From: Bordetella genomosp. 10
GTDB lineage: Bacteria; Pseudomonadota; Gammaproteobacteria; Burkholderiales; Burkholderiaceae_B
Assembly (NCBI RefSeq): GCF_002261225.1
Contig: NZ_NEVM01000005.1
Span: 744,001 to 808,000, forward strand
Reading direction: 5' to 3'
DNA length: 64,000 nt
Below the pieces are notes generated by a model. The model was given only the letters and a program-made list of their open reading frames with translations, did not search any database and was not told the DNA's origin. The translations under genes were made by a program, and so were the position numbers. Below, in pieces: positions 40,141 through 50,947 of the stretch (within the stretch, counting starts at the first letter, position 1; every line of letters starts with the position of its first letter).

Positions 40141-41637
40141 ATGCGCATCGCAGTCCTGCAATTCACCCATGAAACCGTCACGTTTCTGCCCAACGACACC
40201 ACGCTCGACGACTTCGTCTACGCCGGGTCGCCGGCAAGCGGCGAGGCCCTGTTGCGGACGGACCCCAAGGGCTACATGGGCGGATTCGTCCAAGTGGCCC
40301 GCGAGTATGCCGACGTCGAACTGGTGGGCATTACCTCGCCGCTATTCCCCAAGACCGGCACCGGCTCGGGCTGGATAACCCGGGAAGCCTTCGAACACTT
40401 CACCCGCATCATGGTCGAGGAACTGGCGGAACAGGGGCCCTTCGACGGCGCATTCCTGGCGCTGCACGGCGCCAGCGCCGTGCGCGGCGTACCCCGGCCC
40501 GAGGCGGAACTGGCGCGGCGGGTCCGCGCCGTCATCGGCGAAGCCGCTTTCATCAGCGCTACGTTCGACCCCCACGGCAATGAGGACGAGCAGTTCCTCC
40601 AGAGCGCCGATATGGGTTTTTGCGTCAAGTACTTCCCGCACTACGACATGCACCTGCAAGGCGAACGCGCCGCGCGCATGCTGGTCCGCGCCATCCGCAA
40701 GGACTTCGTGCCCACGCACGCCGTCATCCGCGTGCCCATCATCGCGCCCACCGTGCTGATGTGGACCGGCGCCTCCCCCTGGTCGGACCTGGTCCAGCGC
40801 GCGCTCACCTGGGAAGCCCGCGAGCCCGATGTGTTCGTCAACGTGTTCTTCGGATTCCCGTGGGCGGACGTGCCGGACGCCGGCATGACGATCCAGGTGC
40901 TGACCAACGGCAAGCCCGACCTGGCCAGGTCCGTTGCCGAGGATATGGCCAACTGGGCCTGGCGCAAGCGCGAAGCCCTGCTGAACACGACCAGGATCCA
41001 TGACATGCCGACCGGCGTGCGGCTGGCCGCCGAAGCCGTCGCCGCGGGCAAGTCGCCGGTAACGCTGGCCGACTGCAGCGACCGGTCCGGCTACGCGACC
41101 TGGCTTCTGCGCGAAGTCCTTGCCCAGGACCTGAAACGCGCGCTCATCGCCACCGTCGCTTCTCCCCGGACGATAAAGGCCCTGGAACAGGCAGGCGCCA
41201 AGGCGGGCGACGATTTCGACATGGAAGTGGGCGGACTCATCGATGAATCGGCCGGGCCCGCCATCCGCGTAAAAGGCAAGATACACAGCGTCGCCAAGGC
41301 CACGGCCGGGCGTTTCCGGGCGCAGGACTGGTATCTCGTTTCCTTCGGCGAAGGCAACATCCTGATATTGAGTCCCTATCTCGTACAGATCCAGGAGCCG
41401 CAAGACCTGTGGGACCTGGGCCTGCGGCCGGAGGACTTCGACGTCGTCGCCGTCAAGTCGCGCGTCCATTTCCGCCGCGGTTTCGACGACAGCGGCTATT
41501 CGCCCACCATCCTGATCGTCGAACCCGACGAGCCTTTCATGGGAACGGTGCGGCTGGAAGCCCTGGACTACCAGCATCTGAAACTTGCCGACTACTATCC
41601 CTACGGCAACCCGGTCTTCGACTGCAAGGTGCTGTAG
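40141..41637 (+). CDS. M81-family metallopeptidase (MlrC/microcystinase-C-like)
   Basis: A 498-residue member of the MlrC family, whose founding member cleaves linear microcystin products at the unusual Adda residue. Recognisable stretches are MRIAVLQFTHETVTFLPN, LALHGASAV, FISATFDPHGNEDEQF with candidate metal ligands, KYFPHYDMHLQGERAA and TLADCSDRSGYA. The typical DNPGGG motif of the family is replaced by DCSDRSGYAT, which may alter activity. It lies 50 bases after the binding-protein gene and is probably cytoplasmic (no signal). Many MlrC homologues have no known substrate; an imported peptide or D/iso-amino-acid amide is possible. Confidence 0.85.
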   Translation: MRIAVLQFTHETVTFLPNDTTLDDFVYAGSPASGEALLRTDPKGYMGGFVQVAREYADVELVGITSPLFPKTGTGSGWITREAFEHFTRIMVEELAEQGPFDGAFLALHGASAVRGVPRPEAELARRVRAVIGEAAFISATFDPHGNEDEQFLQSADMGFCVKYFPHYDMHLQGERAARMLVRAIRKDFVPTHAVIRVPIIAPTVLMWTGASPWSDLVQRALTWEAREPDVFVNVFFGFPWADVPDAGMTIQVLTNGKPDLARSVAEDMANWAWRKREALLNTTRIHDMPTGVRLAAEAVAAGKSPVTLADCSDRSGYATWLLREVLAQDLKRALIATVASPRTIKALEQAGAKAGDDFDMEVGGLIDESAGPAIRVKGKIHSVAKATAGRFRAQDWYLVSFGEGNILILSPYLVQIQEPQDLWDLGLRPEDFDVVAVKSRVHFRRGFDDSGYSPTILIVEPDEPFMGTVRLEALDYQHLKLADYYPYGNPVFDCKVL

Positions 41638-41652
41638 AACGTGCTGTAGAAC
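41629..41652 (+). repeat. 12-bp tandem duplication across a stop codon
   Basis: GTGCTGTAGAAC occurs twice in a row (41629-41640, 41641-41652), followed by GTGC. The first copy holds the TAG of the MlrC-like gene; the second supplies an in-frame TAG 12 bases later. Confidence 0.85.
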
Positions 41653-41751
41653 GTGCGGCGCAGCGGCGGGCGCGGCCATGCGGGCCGAGGGCCGCCCGCC
41701 GCCGCCCGTATACTGCTGTCTCCGTTCAGGTCCGCTGCGCCCGTCCTTTCG

Positions 41752-42684
41752 ATGCTGAACACGGCTTTCCGCTATTTTCTCGAGGTTGTGGACTCCGGCT
41801 CCCTGACCGGCGCGGCATCGCGCCTGCACGTCGCGCCGTCCGCGGTCAGCAGGATGATCCGCAAGCTCGAGGACGAGTACAAGACGCTGCTGTTCGAGCG
41901 GCACGGACGCGGAATGGTGCTGACCGAGGCGGGCGAGATCCTGGCGACCAGCGCGCGGCGCGGCCAACTGGAGGCCGAACATGCCAGGATGGACATTTCC
42001 GACCTGCGCCGGGTCGGCAAGCGCCACATCCGCATTTCCGCCAACCAGGCGTTCGGCATGGAGCTGCTGCCGCGCTTGATGGCTCGCTTCCAGAAAACAG
42101 AGCCGGACGTGACTTTCCATCTGACGCTCGCACGCGCCACGGAAATCCACCGCAGGATACAGGACGGCGAGGACGACATCGGCCTCTACTACAGCCTGCG
42201 GCCCGCCGTCGACGTCAATCTCCAGTATTCGCGGCGCATGCGGGTGCTGGCGCTGGTCAAGGAGGATCACCCGCTCGCCAGGAAAGCGTCGATCTCGCTG
42301 AAGGACATCGAGTCCTACCCGGTCGGGCAGATGAGCCAGGGCACCACCATCCGGACCATCGTCGACCTGTGCTGCATGCAGGCGAACGTCGCGTTGACGA
42401 CCGTGTTCGTCAGCAATAACGTCACGTCGCTGCAGAATTTCTGCCTGGAGCGGGAGGACGTGGTCGTCTTCTTTGGCGAGCTGACCGCCACGTCCGTCCT
42501 GCGGCAATGCGGCCTGGTCGCGCTCCTGATCAGCGACCCTCAACTCCATCAACGGCATCTGCAGATCATCACGATGGAAGGCCGCGAGATGCCCAATAGC
42601 GCGAAGCGGTTCCTGGAAATGACCATCGACCATATCGAGCACAAGCGGGACCAGCCATGGGACGACCCGGGCGACCGGGCATGA
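41752..42684 (+). CDS. LysR-family transcriptional regulator
   Basis: A 310-residue regulator. The N-terminal winged helix (FRYFLEVVDSGSLTGAASRL, then VAPSAVSRMIRKLEDEY) is typical of LysR. The effector domain (about 90-295) begins with RHIRISANQAFGMELLPRLM. There is no signal or transmembrane part. It lies between the MlrC-like and asparaginase genes in the same direction, 114 bases after the former, so it probably controls this cluster. The ATG at 41752 gives the standard LysR N-terminus; no strong ribosome site is seen. Confidence 0.92.
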   Translation: MLNTAFRYFLEVVDSGSLTGAASRLHVAPSAVSRMIRKLEDEYKTLLFERHGRGMVLTEAGEILATSARRGQLEAEHARMDISDLRRVGKRHIRISANQAFGMELLPRLMARFQKTEPDVTFHLTLARATEIHRRIQDGEDDIGLYYSLRPAVDVNLQYSRRMRVLALVKEDHPLARKASISLKDIESYPVGQMSQGTTIRTIVDLCCMQANVALTTVFVSNNVTSLQNFCLEREDVVVFFGELTATSVLRQCGLVALLISDPQLHQRHLQIITMEGREMPNSAKRFLEMTIDHIEHKRDQPWDDPGDRA

Positions 42685-42738
42685 GGGACCGCCGCGCCGG
42701 GGTCTGACGGCGCGGTCCCGGCACAATTTGGAGAAAGG

Positions 42739-43746
42739 ATGAATTTCCCGATGAGCACCGAATCCCCCGGGACGAAGCAGCCGCTTCCCCATGTCTGCGT
42801 GTTCGCGGTAGGCGGCACCATCGCCGGAAGCGCGGACAGCCGCACGAACACCACCGATTACAAGATCGGTTCGATCGGCGTCCGGGACCTGATTGCCGCC
42901 GTGCCGGAAATCGCGCGGATAGCGGAGGTGACCGGCGAGCAGATCGCCAACGTTCCCAGTTCGGACGTGGGCGGCGAGGTGCTCCTGCGGCTGGCCAAGG
43001 CCATCGCCGCCAGGCTCGAGGATCCCGAGGTCCACGGCGTCGTGGTGACCCATGGGACGGACACGCTCGCCGAGTCGGCCTTTTTTGTCGACATCACGGT
43101 GAAGAGTCCCAAGCCCGTGGTGTTCGTCGGGGCGATGCGCCCCGCATCGGCCATCAGCGCCGACGGACCGGGGAATCTGCTCAAGGCGGTGTCCCTGGCG
43201 GCTTCCGGGGATGCCGTGGGCCGGGGGACGCTGCTCGCGCTCAACGACCGGATCGCCTCGGCCTTCTATGCCAACAAGACCCACAGCACGGCCGTGGATA
43301 CCTTTCGCGCCGAGGAACAAGGCTACCTGGGCGGCTTCGTCAACGCCCGCCCGCGGTTCTGGTACACCCCCGCCACGCCGGTCGGGAAACCCTGCTTCGA
43401 TGTCCGCGCCATCGAGTCCCTGCCCAAGGTCGCCATCCTCTATGCCCACCAGGACCAGGACGACGCGCTTATCGACGCGGCCATCGCGAATGGCGCGCGG
43501 GGCATCGTCATCAACGCCTCGGGACATGGTTCGGTCGGCACCGCCACGAAGAAGCGCATCCGGGAACTGGACGCGCGGGGTTTTCCTGTCGTCAGGGCGA
43601 CGCGCACGAACAACGGCATCGTGGCCGAAAAACCCGAGGGAATCGGCGCCGGCGTCCATACCGCGGCCAAGGCGCGATGGCTGCTGTGCCTGGCGCTGGC
43701 GCGAGGCGCCTCGAACGAGGAGATCCGCGCCTATTTCCGCGCCTGA
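42739..43746 (+). CDS. L-asparaginase (type II sequence class, no signal peptide)
   Basis: A 335-residue amidohydrolase that converts asparagine (and often glutamine) to the acid plus ammonia. The nucleophile Thr27 lies in AVGGTIAGSA and the second motif is VVVTHGTDTLAE (Thr104, Asp108). Other family stretches are VGAMRPASAISADGP and GIVINASGHGSVG. The N-terminus has no hydrophobic leader, so the enzyme should be cytoplasmic although type II enzymes are usually periplasmic. GGAG lies about 7 bases before the ATG. The setting beside a peptide importer and an MlrC-like protein suggests it removes the amide from a released Asn-containing product. Confidence 0.92.
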   Translation: MNFPMSTESPGTKQPLPHVCVFAVGGTIAGSADSRTNTTDYKIGSIGVRDLIAAVPEIARIAEVTGEQIANVPSSDVGGEVLLRLAKAIAARLEDPEVHGVVVTHGTDTLAESAFFVDITVKSPKPVVFVGAMRPASAISADGPGNLLKAVSLAASGDAVGRGTLLALNDRIASAFYANKTHSTAVDTFRAEEQGYLGGFVNARPRFWYTPATPVGKPCFDVRAIESLPKVAILYAHQDQDDALIDAAIANGARGIVINASGHGSVGTATKKRIRELDARGFPVVRATRTNNGIVAEKPEGIGAGVHTAAKARWLLCLALARGASNEEIRAYFRA

Positions 43747-43801
43747 GCCCGCCGTGCGCCGGCTTCGGCCATCCGCCCGCCCGGCCGCCCGGCCGCCGGC
43801 C

Positions 43802-44374
43802 CTACTTGCTCTTTTCCCGGATGGCGGGCCACGCGCGCTGCAGGTAGTACAGCATGGACCACACCGTCAGGATGGCGGCGATGAGGATCAGGATGTCGCC
43901 CAGCACGCGCAGGCTGATGCCGTGGATGGGCTGGTTGTAGAGCAGGCAGGGAATGGCGATCATCTGGGCCGCCGTCTTGAACTTGCCCAGCCGGTGCACC
44001 GCCACGCTGGCGCTGGCGCCGATCTTGGCCATCCATTCGCGCAGCGCCGAGATGGTGATCTCCCGCCCGATGATGATCAGCGAGATGAAGGCGTCGACGC
44101 GGCTCAGGTCCAGCAGGACGATGAGCGCGGCGCATACCATCAACTTGTCCGCGACGGGGTCGAGGAAGGCGCCGAAGGCGGAAGTCTGGTTCCAGCGGCG
44201 CGCCAGCCATCCGTCGAACCAGTCGGTAAGCGCGGCCACGATGAAGGCCGCCGCCGCAAGCAAGTCGCGGCTGCCTTCGTCAAGCCAACTGCCGGGAAGA
44301 TAGAACAGGCCCACCACCAGGGGAATCATGGCGATGCGCAGCCAGGTCAGAATGATCGGTACGTTTAGGGGCAT
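43802..44374 (-). CDS. pgsA: phosphatidylglycerophosphate synthase (PgsA)
   Basis: A 190-residue membrane enzyme that makes phosphatidylglycerophosphate from CDP-diacylglycerol and glycerol-3-phosphate. The CDP-alcohol phosphotransferase signature DG-x2-AR-x8-G-x3-D-x3-D is intact in DWFDGWLARRWNQTSAFGAF and the following LDPVADK. About four to five spans are visible. It is convergent with the asparaginase gene. In many proteobacteria pgsA directly follows uvrC; here uvrC lies 12 kb away on the same strand, with an 11-kb plus-strand gene block between them. Confidence 0.95.
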   Translation of the reverse strand: MPLNVPIILTWLRIAMIPLVVGLFYLPGSWLDEGSRDLLAAAAFIVAALTDWFDGWLARRWNQTSAFGAFLDPVADKLMVCAALIVLLDLSRVDAFISLIIIGREITISALREWMAKIGASASVAVHRLGKFKTAAQMIAIPCLLYNQPIHGISLRVLGDILILIAAILTVWSMLYYLQRAWPAIREKSK

Positions 44375-44753
44375 GATGGCGAGTATGCTACATCACCCCG
44401 GCCCCCATAATTCGTCATAGGGCCATTCCCGGCGAATTTGTCCTCGTTCGATGACAAGGACGCGCGCCGGATCGCGTTCGAATCGGCATCGGCTCGGGCT
44501 CCAGATCGGCTCGGATCGGCTCCGAACCGCACGATATCGGGAAAACCGCCGCCCCGATCGGTGCATGCCGCGCCACCATGGTGCCGCCTCGAAAACTCCA
44601 TAATTTTTTTGCCCCGGGCTAGGGTTTTTCCCTGTTCACCCGCCTCGCCGTTAGCGGCAATCTGTCGACAGGTGACAGATTTGCGCTTTTCCTCGGAAAC
44701 CCTCTGTCGCCCCGGAAATATCCATTATTTTCCATACGAATCAAGGGGTTGAT
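44375..44753. other. intergenic region between pgsA and the catabolic block
   Basis: No gene is supported. The left part has tandem ATCGGCTCG-type repeats (about 44485-44525). The right part is AT-richer, with an 8+8 palindrome and a further CTGTCG near 44702, and probably holds the promoter of the downstream block. It is also the pgsA upstream region. Confidence 0.5.
44659..44681. promoter_or_regulatory. palindromic operator candidate
   Basis: AATCTGTC-N7-GACAGATT is a perfect 8+8 inverted repeat with a nested CTGTCGACAG palindrome, 72 bases before the first gene of the block. It could be the site of the block's GntR-family regulator (inference). Confidence 0.5.
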
Positions 44754-45548
44754 ATGTCAGCGGTGCAAATGGCCAAGTCCTCCCGGGCAAGCGGCAACGA
44801 GGCCGAATGGCAAGTGCGGCAGGATCTGGCGGCGGCCTACCGCCTGGTGGCGCTGTATGGCATGGATGACAGCATCTATACCCATATCTCGGCCCGCGTC
44901 CCCGGCACGAACGATCAGTTCCTGATCAATCCCTTCGGCATGCTGTTCCGCGACATCACCGCGTCCTCGCTGGTGAAGATCGACCTGGAAGGCCGCATCG
45001 TCGAGGACAGCGAATACGACGTGAACCCGGCCGGCTTCACCATCCACAGCGCCGTGCACATGGCGCGCCACGACGCGGCCTGTGTCCTGCACACGCATAC
45101 CGTGGCCGGCGTCGCCGTGGCCTCCCTGGCGGGCGGCCTGCAGCCGTGCAACCAGTGGGCGCTGCAATTCCACAATCGCGTCGTCTACCACGACTACGAA
45201 GGCATCGCGCTGAACCACGAGGAGCGCGACCGCCTGGTCCGCGACCTGGGCCCCACCGCGCGCGCCATGATCCTGCGCAACCACGGCCTGCTTACCGTCG
45301 GACGCACCGTCGCCGAGGCGTTCATCCTGCACCTGAACCTGGAGCGCGCCTGCCGCGTGCAGATGGCGATCCAGGCCAGCGGCCAGCCCATCCATCCCGT
45401 GCCCGAAGAGATCTGCGAACTCACGGCCCGCCAGTACGCGAGCGGCGACTCCAACCGCCTGGCCGGCAGCGCCGACCCCAACGCGCGCGAGTGGCGCGCG
45501 CTGCTGCAACGGCTGGAACCCCCGTCCAGCGCTTCCTACCGGGACTGA
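44754..45548 (+). CDS. class II aldolase/adducin-family protein
   Basis: A 264-residue enzyme of the fuculose-aldolase/ribulose-phosphate-epimerase/adducin fold. The zinc site is visible as HTHTVAGVAV (two His) and the third His in ILRNHGLLTVG; an acidic candidate lies in INPFGMLFRDITASSLVKID. AAGGGG lies about 6 bases before the ATG. It is the first gene of the block. Members of this branch act on hydroxy- or keto-acids and often replace simple aldolases; the substrate is unknown. It is 135 bases before the binding-protein gene. Confidence 0.85.
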   Translation: MSAVQMAKSSRASGNEAEWQVRQDLAAAYRLVALYGMDDSIYTHISARVPGTNDQFLINPFGMLFRDITASSLVKIDLEGRIVEDSEYDVNPAGFTIHSAVHMARHDAACVLHTHTVAGVAVASLAGGLQPCNQWALQFHNRVVYHDYEGIALNHEERDRLVRDLGPTARAMILRNHGLLTVGRTVAEAFILHLNLERACRVQMAIQASGQPIHPVPEEICELTARQYASGDSNRLAGSADPNAREWRALLQRLEPPSSASYRD

Positions 45549-45683
45549 CCGGCGGCATCGCCCGTCCCCGGAGCCTGTCGCCTCGACCGCGCTCCGCCGC
45601 ATGCACGCGCCCGCCTGCATGCCGGGGACGGCTTTGCCCGCCCTTTCCCTCCCTCCGCTCATCCAACCGAGGATCGCCAAGTC

Positions 45684-47249
45684 ATGAACCGTCGTGAACT
45701 AATGAAGCTGGGCGCCGCAGGCCTGGGCCTTTCCATCGCGGGCGTCCCGCTGTCCGTGCTGGCGCAGGGCAAGAAAGGCGGCGCCATCAACGTCATCGTG
45801 CAGCCGGAGCCGCCCGGGCTGATGATAGGGATCACCCAGAACGGCCCCACCCAACTGGTCGCCGGCAATATCTACGAAGGCCTGCTGCGCTACGACGAGA
45901 AGCTGACGCCCCAGCCGCAACTGGCCGAGTCCTGGACCCGCAGCGACGACGGCCTGACCTACACCTTCAAGCTCCGCTCCAGCGTGACGTGGCACGACGG
46001 CAAGCCGTTCACCGCCGACGACGTGGTGTTCTCCGCCGACGTCTTCCTGCGCAAGACCAGCGCCCGCCTGCGCGCCGACCTGGAATCGGTCCAGTCCATC
46101 GCGGCGCTGGACCCGCTGACCGTGCAGTTCAAGCTCAAGCAACCGTTCGGCCCGTTCCTGGGCCTCTTCGAGACGGGCACCATGCCCATGGTGCCCAAGC
46201 ATCTCTACGAGGGAACGAACTTCCTGAGCAATCCGGCCAACAACACGCCGGTCGGCACGGGCCCCTTCAAGTTCAAGGAATGGGCCAAGGGTTCCTACAT
46301 CCACCTGGTGCGCAACGAGGCCTACTACCTCAAGGACGTGCCCGTCGTCGACGAGCTCTATTTCCACGTCATCCCGGACGCCGCCTCGCGCGCCGCGGCC
46401 TTCGAGTCGGGAAAGGTCGACGTGGTGCCCGGCGGCGCGGTGGAATTCTTCGACGTGACGCGGCTGTCCAAGCTGCCCGGCGCGGCCGTCACCACCAAGG
46501 GCTGGGAATTCTTCGCCCCGCACTCGTGGCTGTGGCTGAACAACCGCACGGCGCCCATGAACGACGTCAAGTTCCGCCAGGCGGTGATGTACGCGCTGAA
46601 TCGCGAGCTGATGGCCAAGATCGCCTGGCAGGGCTACGCCAAGGTGGCCACCGGTCCCTTCAACAGCCACATCAAGGACTACAGCGACAACGTGCGCAAG
46701 TATCCCTGCGATCCGGCCAAGGCCAAGCAGTTGCTGGCCCAGACCGCCTACAAGGGCGAAACCCTGCGCCTGCTGCCCCTGCCCTACGGCGAGACCTGGC
46801 AGCGCCTGGCGGAGATCACGCGCCAGAACCTGGCGGCCATCGGCGTCAAGGTCGAGATGACGTCCACCGACGTCGCGGGCTGGAACCAGCGCATGAACGA
46901 ATGGGACTACGACCTCGCGTTCACCTACGTCTACCAGTACGGCGATCCCGCCCTCGGCGTCTCGCGCAACTACACCACCGCCAATATCGCCAAGGGTTCG
47001 CCCTTCAACAACGTGGCGGGCTACAGCAATCCCAAGGTCGACCAGTTGTTCGAGGCCGCCGCCCACGAGGTCGATCCCCAGAAGCGCGCCGCCCTCGACC
47101 TCCAGGTGCAGCAACTGCTGCTGGAGGAAGTCCCCGTGGCGTGGCTGCACGAGATCAATTTCCCGACGCTGTACCGCACCAAGGTCAACAACCTGATCAG
47201 TTCCGCCATCGGCCTGAACGACAGCCTGGGCCGCGCCAGCCTCGGCTGA
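45684..47249 (+). CDS. extracellular solute-binding protein, family 5
   Basis: A 521-residue periplasmic binding protein. Twin-arginine-type signal MNRRELMKLGAAGLGLSIAG with cleavage after the VLAQ region near residue 28. Family markers are LRYDEKLTPQPQLAESW, LRSSVTWHDGKPFTADDV and FRQAVMYALNRELM. GAGGA lies about 10 bases before the ATG. It belongs with the following two permeases and fused ATPase, but is separated from them by a hairpin-rich 150-base gap that probably sets a higher level for the binding protein. It is a different transporter from the one at 34.8-40 kb. Confidence 0.92.
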   Translation: MNRRELMKLGAAGLGLSIAGVPLSVLAQGKKGGAINVIVQPEPPGLMIGITQNGPTQLVAGNIYEGLLRYDEKLTPQPQLAESWTRSDDGLTYTFKLRSSVTWHDGKPFTADDVVFSADVFLRKTSARLRADLESVQSIAALDPLTVQFKLKQPFGPFLGLFETGTMPMVPKHLYEGTNFLSNPANNTPVGTGPFKFKEWAKGSYIHLVRNEAYYLKDVPVVDELYFHVIPDAASRAAAFESGKVDVVPGGAVEFFDVTRLSKLPGAAVTTKGWEFFAPHSWLWLNNRTAPMNDVKFRQAVMYALNRELMAKIAWQGYAKVATGPFNSHIKDYSDNVRKYPCDPAKAKQLLAQTAYKGETLRLLPLPYGETWQRLAEITRQNLAAIGVKVEMTSTDVAGWNQRMNEWDYDLAFTYVYQYGDPALGVSRNYTTANIAKGSPFNNVAGYSNPKVDQLFEAAAHEVDPQKRAALDLQVQQLLLEEVPVAWLHEINFPTLYRTKVNNLISSAIGLNDSLGRASLG

Positions 47250-47255
47250 TAGACC

Positions 47256-47375
47256 CACCCCCAACCCGCTTCGCGGGCCCCCTCAAGGGGGCGGCGTTGG
47301 CGGACCGGCGGAGCCGGATCCGCTACGCCCTGGATGGGCACCGAGGCTTGCGCCCGGCATTATTTGTCGGGCGCA
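47256..47375 (+). repeat. hairpin-rich REP-like intercistronic element
   Basis: Four hairpins lie in series: CCCGC-TTC-GCGGG (47265-47277), GCCCCC-TCAA-GGGGGC (47277-47292), CGGACCGGC-GGA-GCCGG-A-TCCG (47301-47322) and TGCGCCCG-N11-CGGGCGCA (47349-47375). There is no T run. The position between a binding-protein gene and its permease gene fits an mRNA-stabilising or attenuating element. Confidence 0.7.
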
Positions 47376-47399
47376 TCGGTACGAAGGAGCAGTTTTCCA

Positions 47400-48374
47400 A
47401 TGAAACGCCTGCAATTCATGATTACGCGCCTGGCCCAGGGCTTCATCGCCCTGCTGGTCATCGCCATCGTCAACTTCCTGCTCATACGGGCCGCGCCCGG
47501 CGATCCCGTGTCCGTCATGGCCGGCGAGGCAGGCGCGTCCGATCCGCAATTCATCGCCCAGTTGCGCACGCAGTTCGGCCTGGACCAGCCGCTGGCGACC
47601 CAGTTGTTCAAGTACCTGGACCACATCCTGCACCTGGACCTGGGCTATTCCTACCGCCAGCAGCAGTCGGTCTTCCATCTCATCATGGAACGCCTGCCCG
47701 CGACGCTGCTGCTCACCGGCAGCGCCTTCGTGCTGGCGCTGCTGCTGGGCGTGGCCGCCGGCGCCCTGGCCAGCCGCCGCGCCGGCACCTGGCTGGACAG
47801 CGCCATCACCGTGGTCTCGCTGGTCTTCTACGCGACGCCGCTGTACTGGCTGGCGATGATGGCGGTGCTGCTGTTCACCGTGAAGCTGGGCGTGCTGCCC
47901 GGCTTCGGCTACGTCACGGTCGGCGCCGACCTGCACGGCCTGGCGCTGGCGGCGGACATCGCCACGCACCTCATCCTGCCCGTCGTGACGCTGGCCCTGT
48001 TCTACATGGCGGTCTATGCCCGCATGACCCGCGCCTCCATGCTGGAGGTGGCGCAGATGGACTTCGTGAAGACCGCGCGCGCCAAGGGCCTGCGGCCGGG
48101 GCGCATCCAGCGCGCGCACATCCTGCGCAATGCGCTGCTGCCGGTGGTCACGCTGGCCGGCATGCAGGCCGGCGGCATGATAGGCGGCGCCGTGCTGACC
48201 GAAACCGTATTCGCGTGGCCCGGCATCGGCCGGCTGATGTTCGACGCGCTGCTGCAGCGCGACTACAACCTGCTGCTGGGCTGCTTCCTGGTGGCCGCCG
48301 CCATGGCCGTGCTGTTCAACCTGCTGACCGACCTGGTCTACACCATCGTCGATCCGCGCATCCAACTGAATTGA
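47400..48374 (+). CDS. peptide-type ABC transporter permease (DppB-like)
   Basis: A 324-residue permease with about six spans. Markers are RLAQGFIALLVIAIVNFLLI (TM1), RAAPGDPVSVMAGEAG, and the coupling loop QMDFVKTARAKGLRPGRIQ followed by HILRNALLPVVTLAG. The ATG at 47400 has AAGGAG 11 bases upstream; the last of the intercistronic hairpins ends 7 bases before that site. It forms a transporter with the following DppC-like protein and fused ATPase. Confidence 0.92.
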   Translation: MKRLQFMITRLAQGFIALLVIAIVNFLLIRAAPGDPVSVMAGEAGASDPQFIAQLRTQFGLDQPLATQLFKYLDHILHLDLGYSYRQQQSVFHLIMERLPATLLLTGSAFVLALLLGVAAGALASRRAGTWLDSAITVVSLVFYATPLYWLAMMAVLLFTVKLGVLPGFGYVTVGADLHGLALAADIATHLILPVVTLALFYMAVYARMTRASMLEVAQMDFVKTARAKGLRPGRIQRAHILRNALLPVVTLAGMQAGGMIGGAVLTETVFAWPGIGRLMFDALLQRDYNLLLGCFLVAAAMAVLFNLLTDLVYTIVDPRIQLN

Positions 48375-48425
48375 ACGCGGGTCCGCCGCCGCGCGGACCG
48401 GACCCGCACGCAAGGGGAAGGCAAG

Positions 48426-49276
48426 ATGAGCAAGGGCTCGAACAACGGATTCTGGCGGCGCTTCCGCCGCAACAAGGGCGCCATGGCAGGCATGGTGGTC
48501 CTGGTCCTGGCCGCCGGGCTGGCGCTGTTCGGCCCGCTGCTGGCGCCGGACAATCCCTGGGACATGGTGCAGATGCCCTTCATGGCGCCGGGCTCGGCCC
48601 CGGGCGTGGTGATGGGCACGGACACGCTGGGCCGCGACATCCTGTCCGGCGTGATCTACGGCGCCCGCATCTCGCTGCTGATCGGCGTGGTGTCGACCGT
48701 GGTGTCGCTGCTGATCGGCGTGACCATCGGCGCCATCGCGGGCTACTTCGGCCGCTGGGTCGACGCCACGCTGATGCGCTTCACCGAACTGTTCCAGTGC
48801 GTTCCGAACTTCGCCCTGGCCATCGTGCTGGTCGCCATCTTCCAGCCCTCGGTGAAGTCCATCATCATCGCCATCGCGGTGGTCTCCTGGCCGCCGGTGG
48901 CGCGGCTGGTGCGCGGCGAGTTCCTGACGCTGCGCCAGCGCGACTTCGTCTCGGCCGCGCAACTGGCCGGCGAGTCCACGCCGCGCATCATCCTTACCCA
49001 GATCCTGCCCAACGCCACCTCGCCCATCGTGGTCATGGCCTCGCTGATGGTGGCCACCGCCATCCTGCTCGAATCCAGCCTGAGCTTCATGGGGCTGGGC
49101 GACCCCAACGAGATGAGCTGGGGCTATATGGTGGGCGCGGCGCGCACCGTCATGCAGCAGGCCTGGTGGATGGCGGTCTTTCCCGGCATGGCGGTGCTGT
49201 TGACGGTGCTCGCCCTGAACCTGGTCGGCGAAGGCCTGAACGACGGCCTGAACGCGCGGCTGGACGGGAGGAACCG

Positions 49277-49280
<4 letters not shown>
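48426..49280 (+). CDS. peptide-type ABC transporter permease (DppC-like)
   Basis: A 284-residue permease. It has the OppC N-terminal span (about 18-42), VVMGTDTLGRDILSGVIYGAR, and the coupling loop RQRDFVSAAQLAGESTPRIIL. About six spans. AAGGGGAAGG lies just before the ATG. The end overlaps the ATPase start (ATGA). Confidence 0.92.

Positions 49281-50943
<1,663 letters not shown>

Positions 50944-50947
<4 letters not shown>

Noticed and set aside
40342..43659. A 1105-codon minus-strand frame
   Set aside because: It lies antisense to the MlrC-like, LysR and asparaginase genes, which all have clear motifs; its composition is His/Arg/Gly-rich without domains.
44470..44500. GTTCGAATC resembling a tRNA T-loop upstream of pgsA
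   Set aside because: The bases on either side do not form a 5-bp T stem, and no acceptor stem, anticodon arm or CCA end is present.
45989..49276. Very long plus-strand frame ahead of the fused ATPase
   Set aside because: It overlaps the binding protein and both permeases in another frame and is Arg/Gln/Pro-rich, a typical GC-rich shadow.
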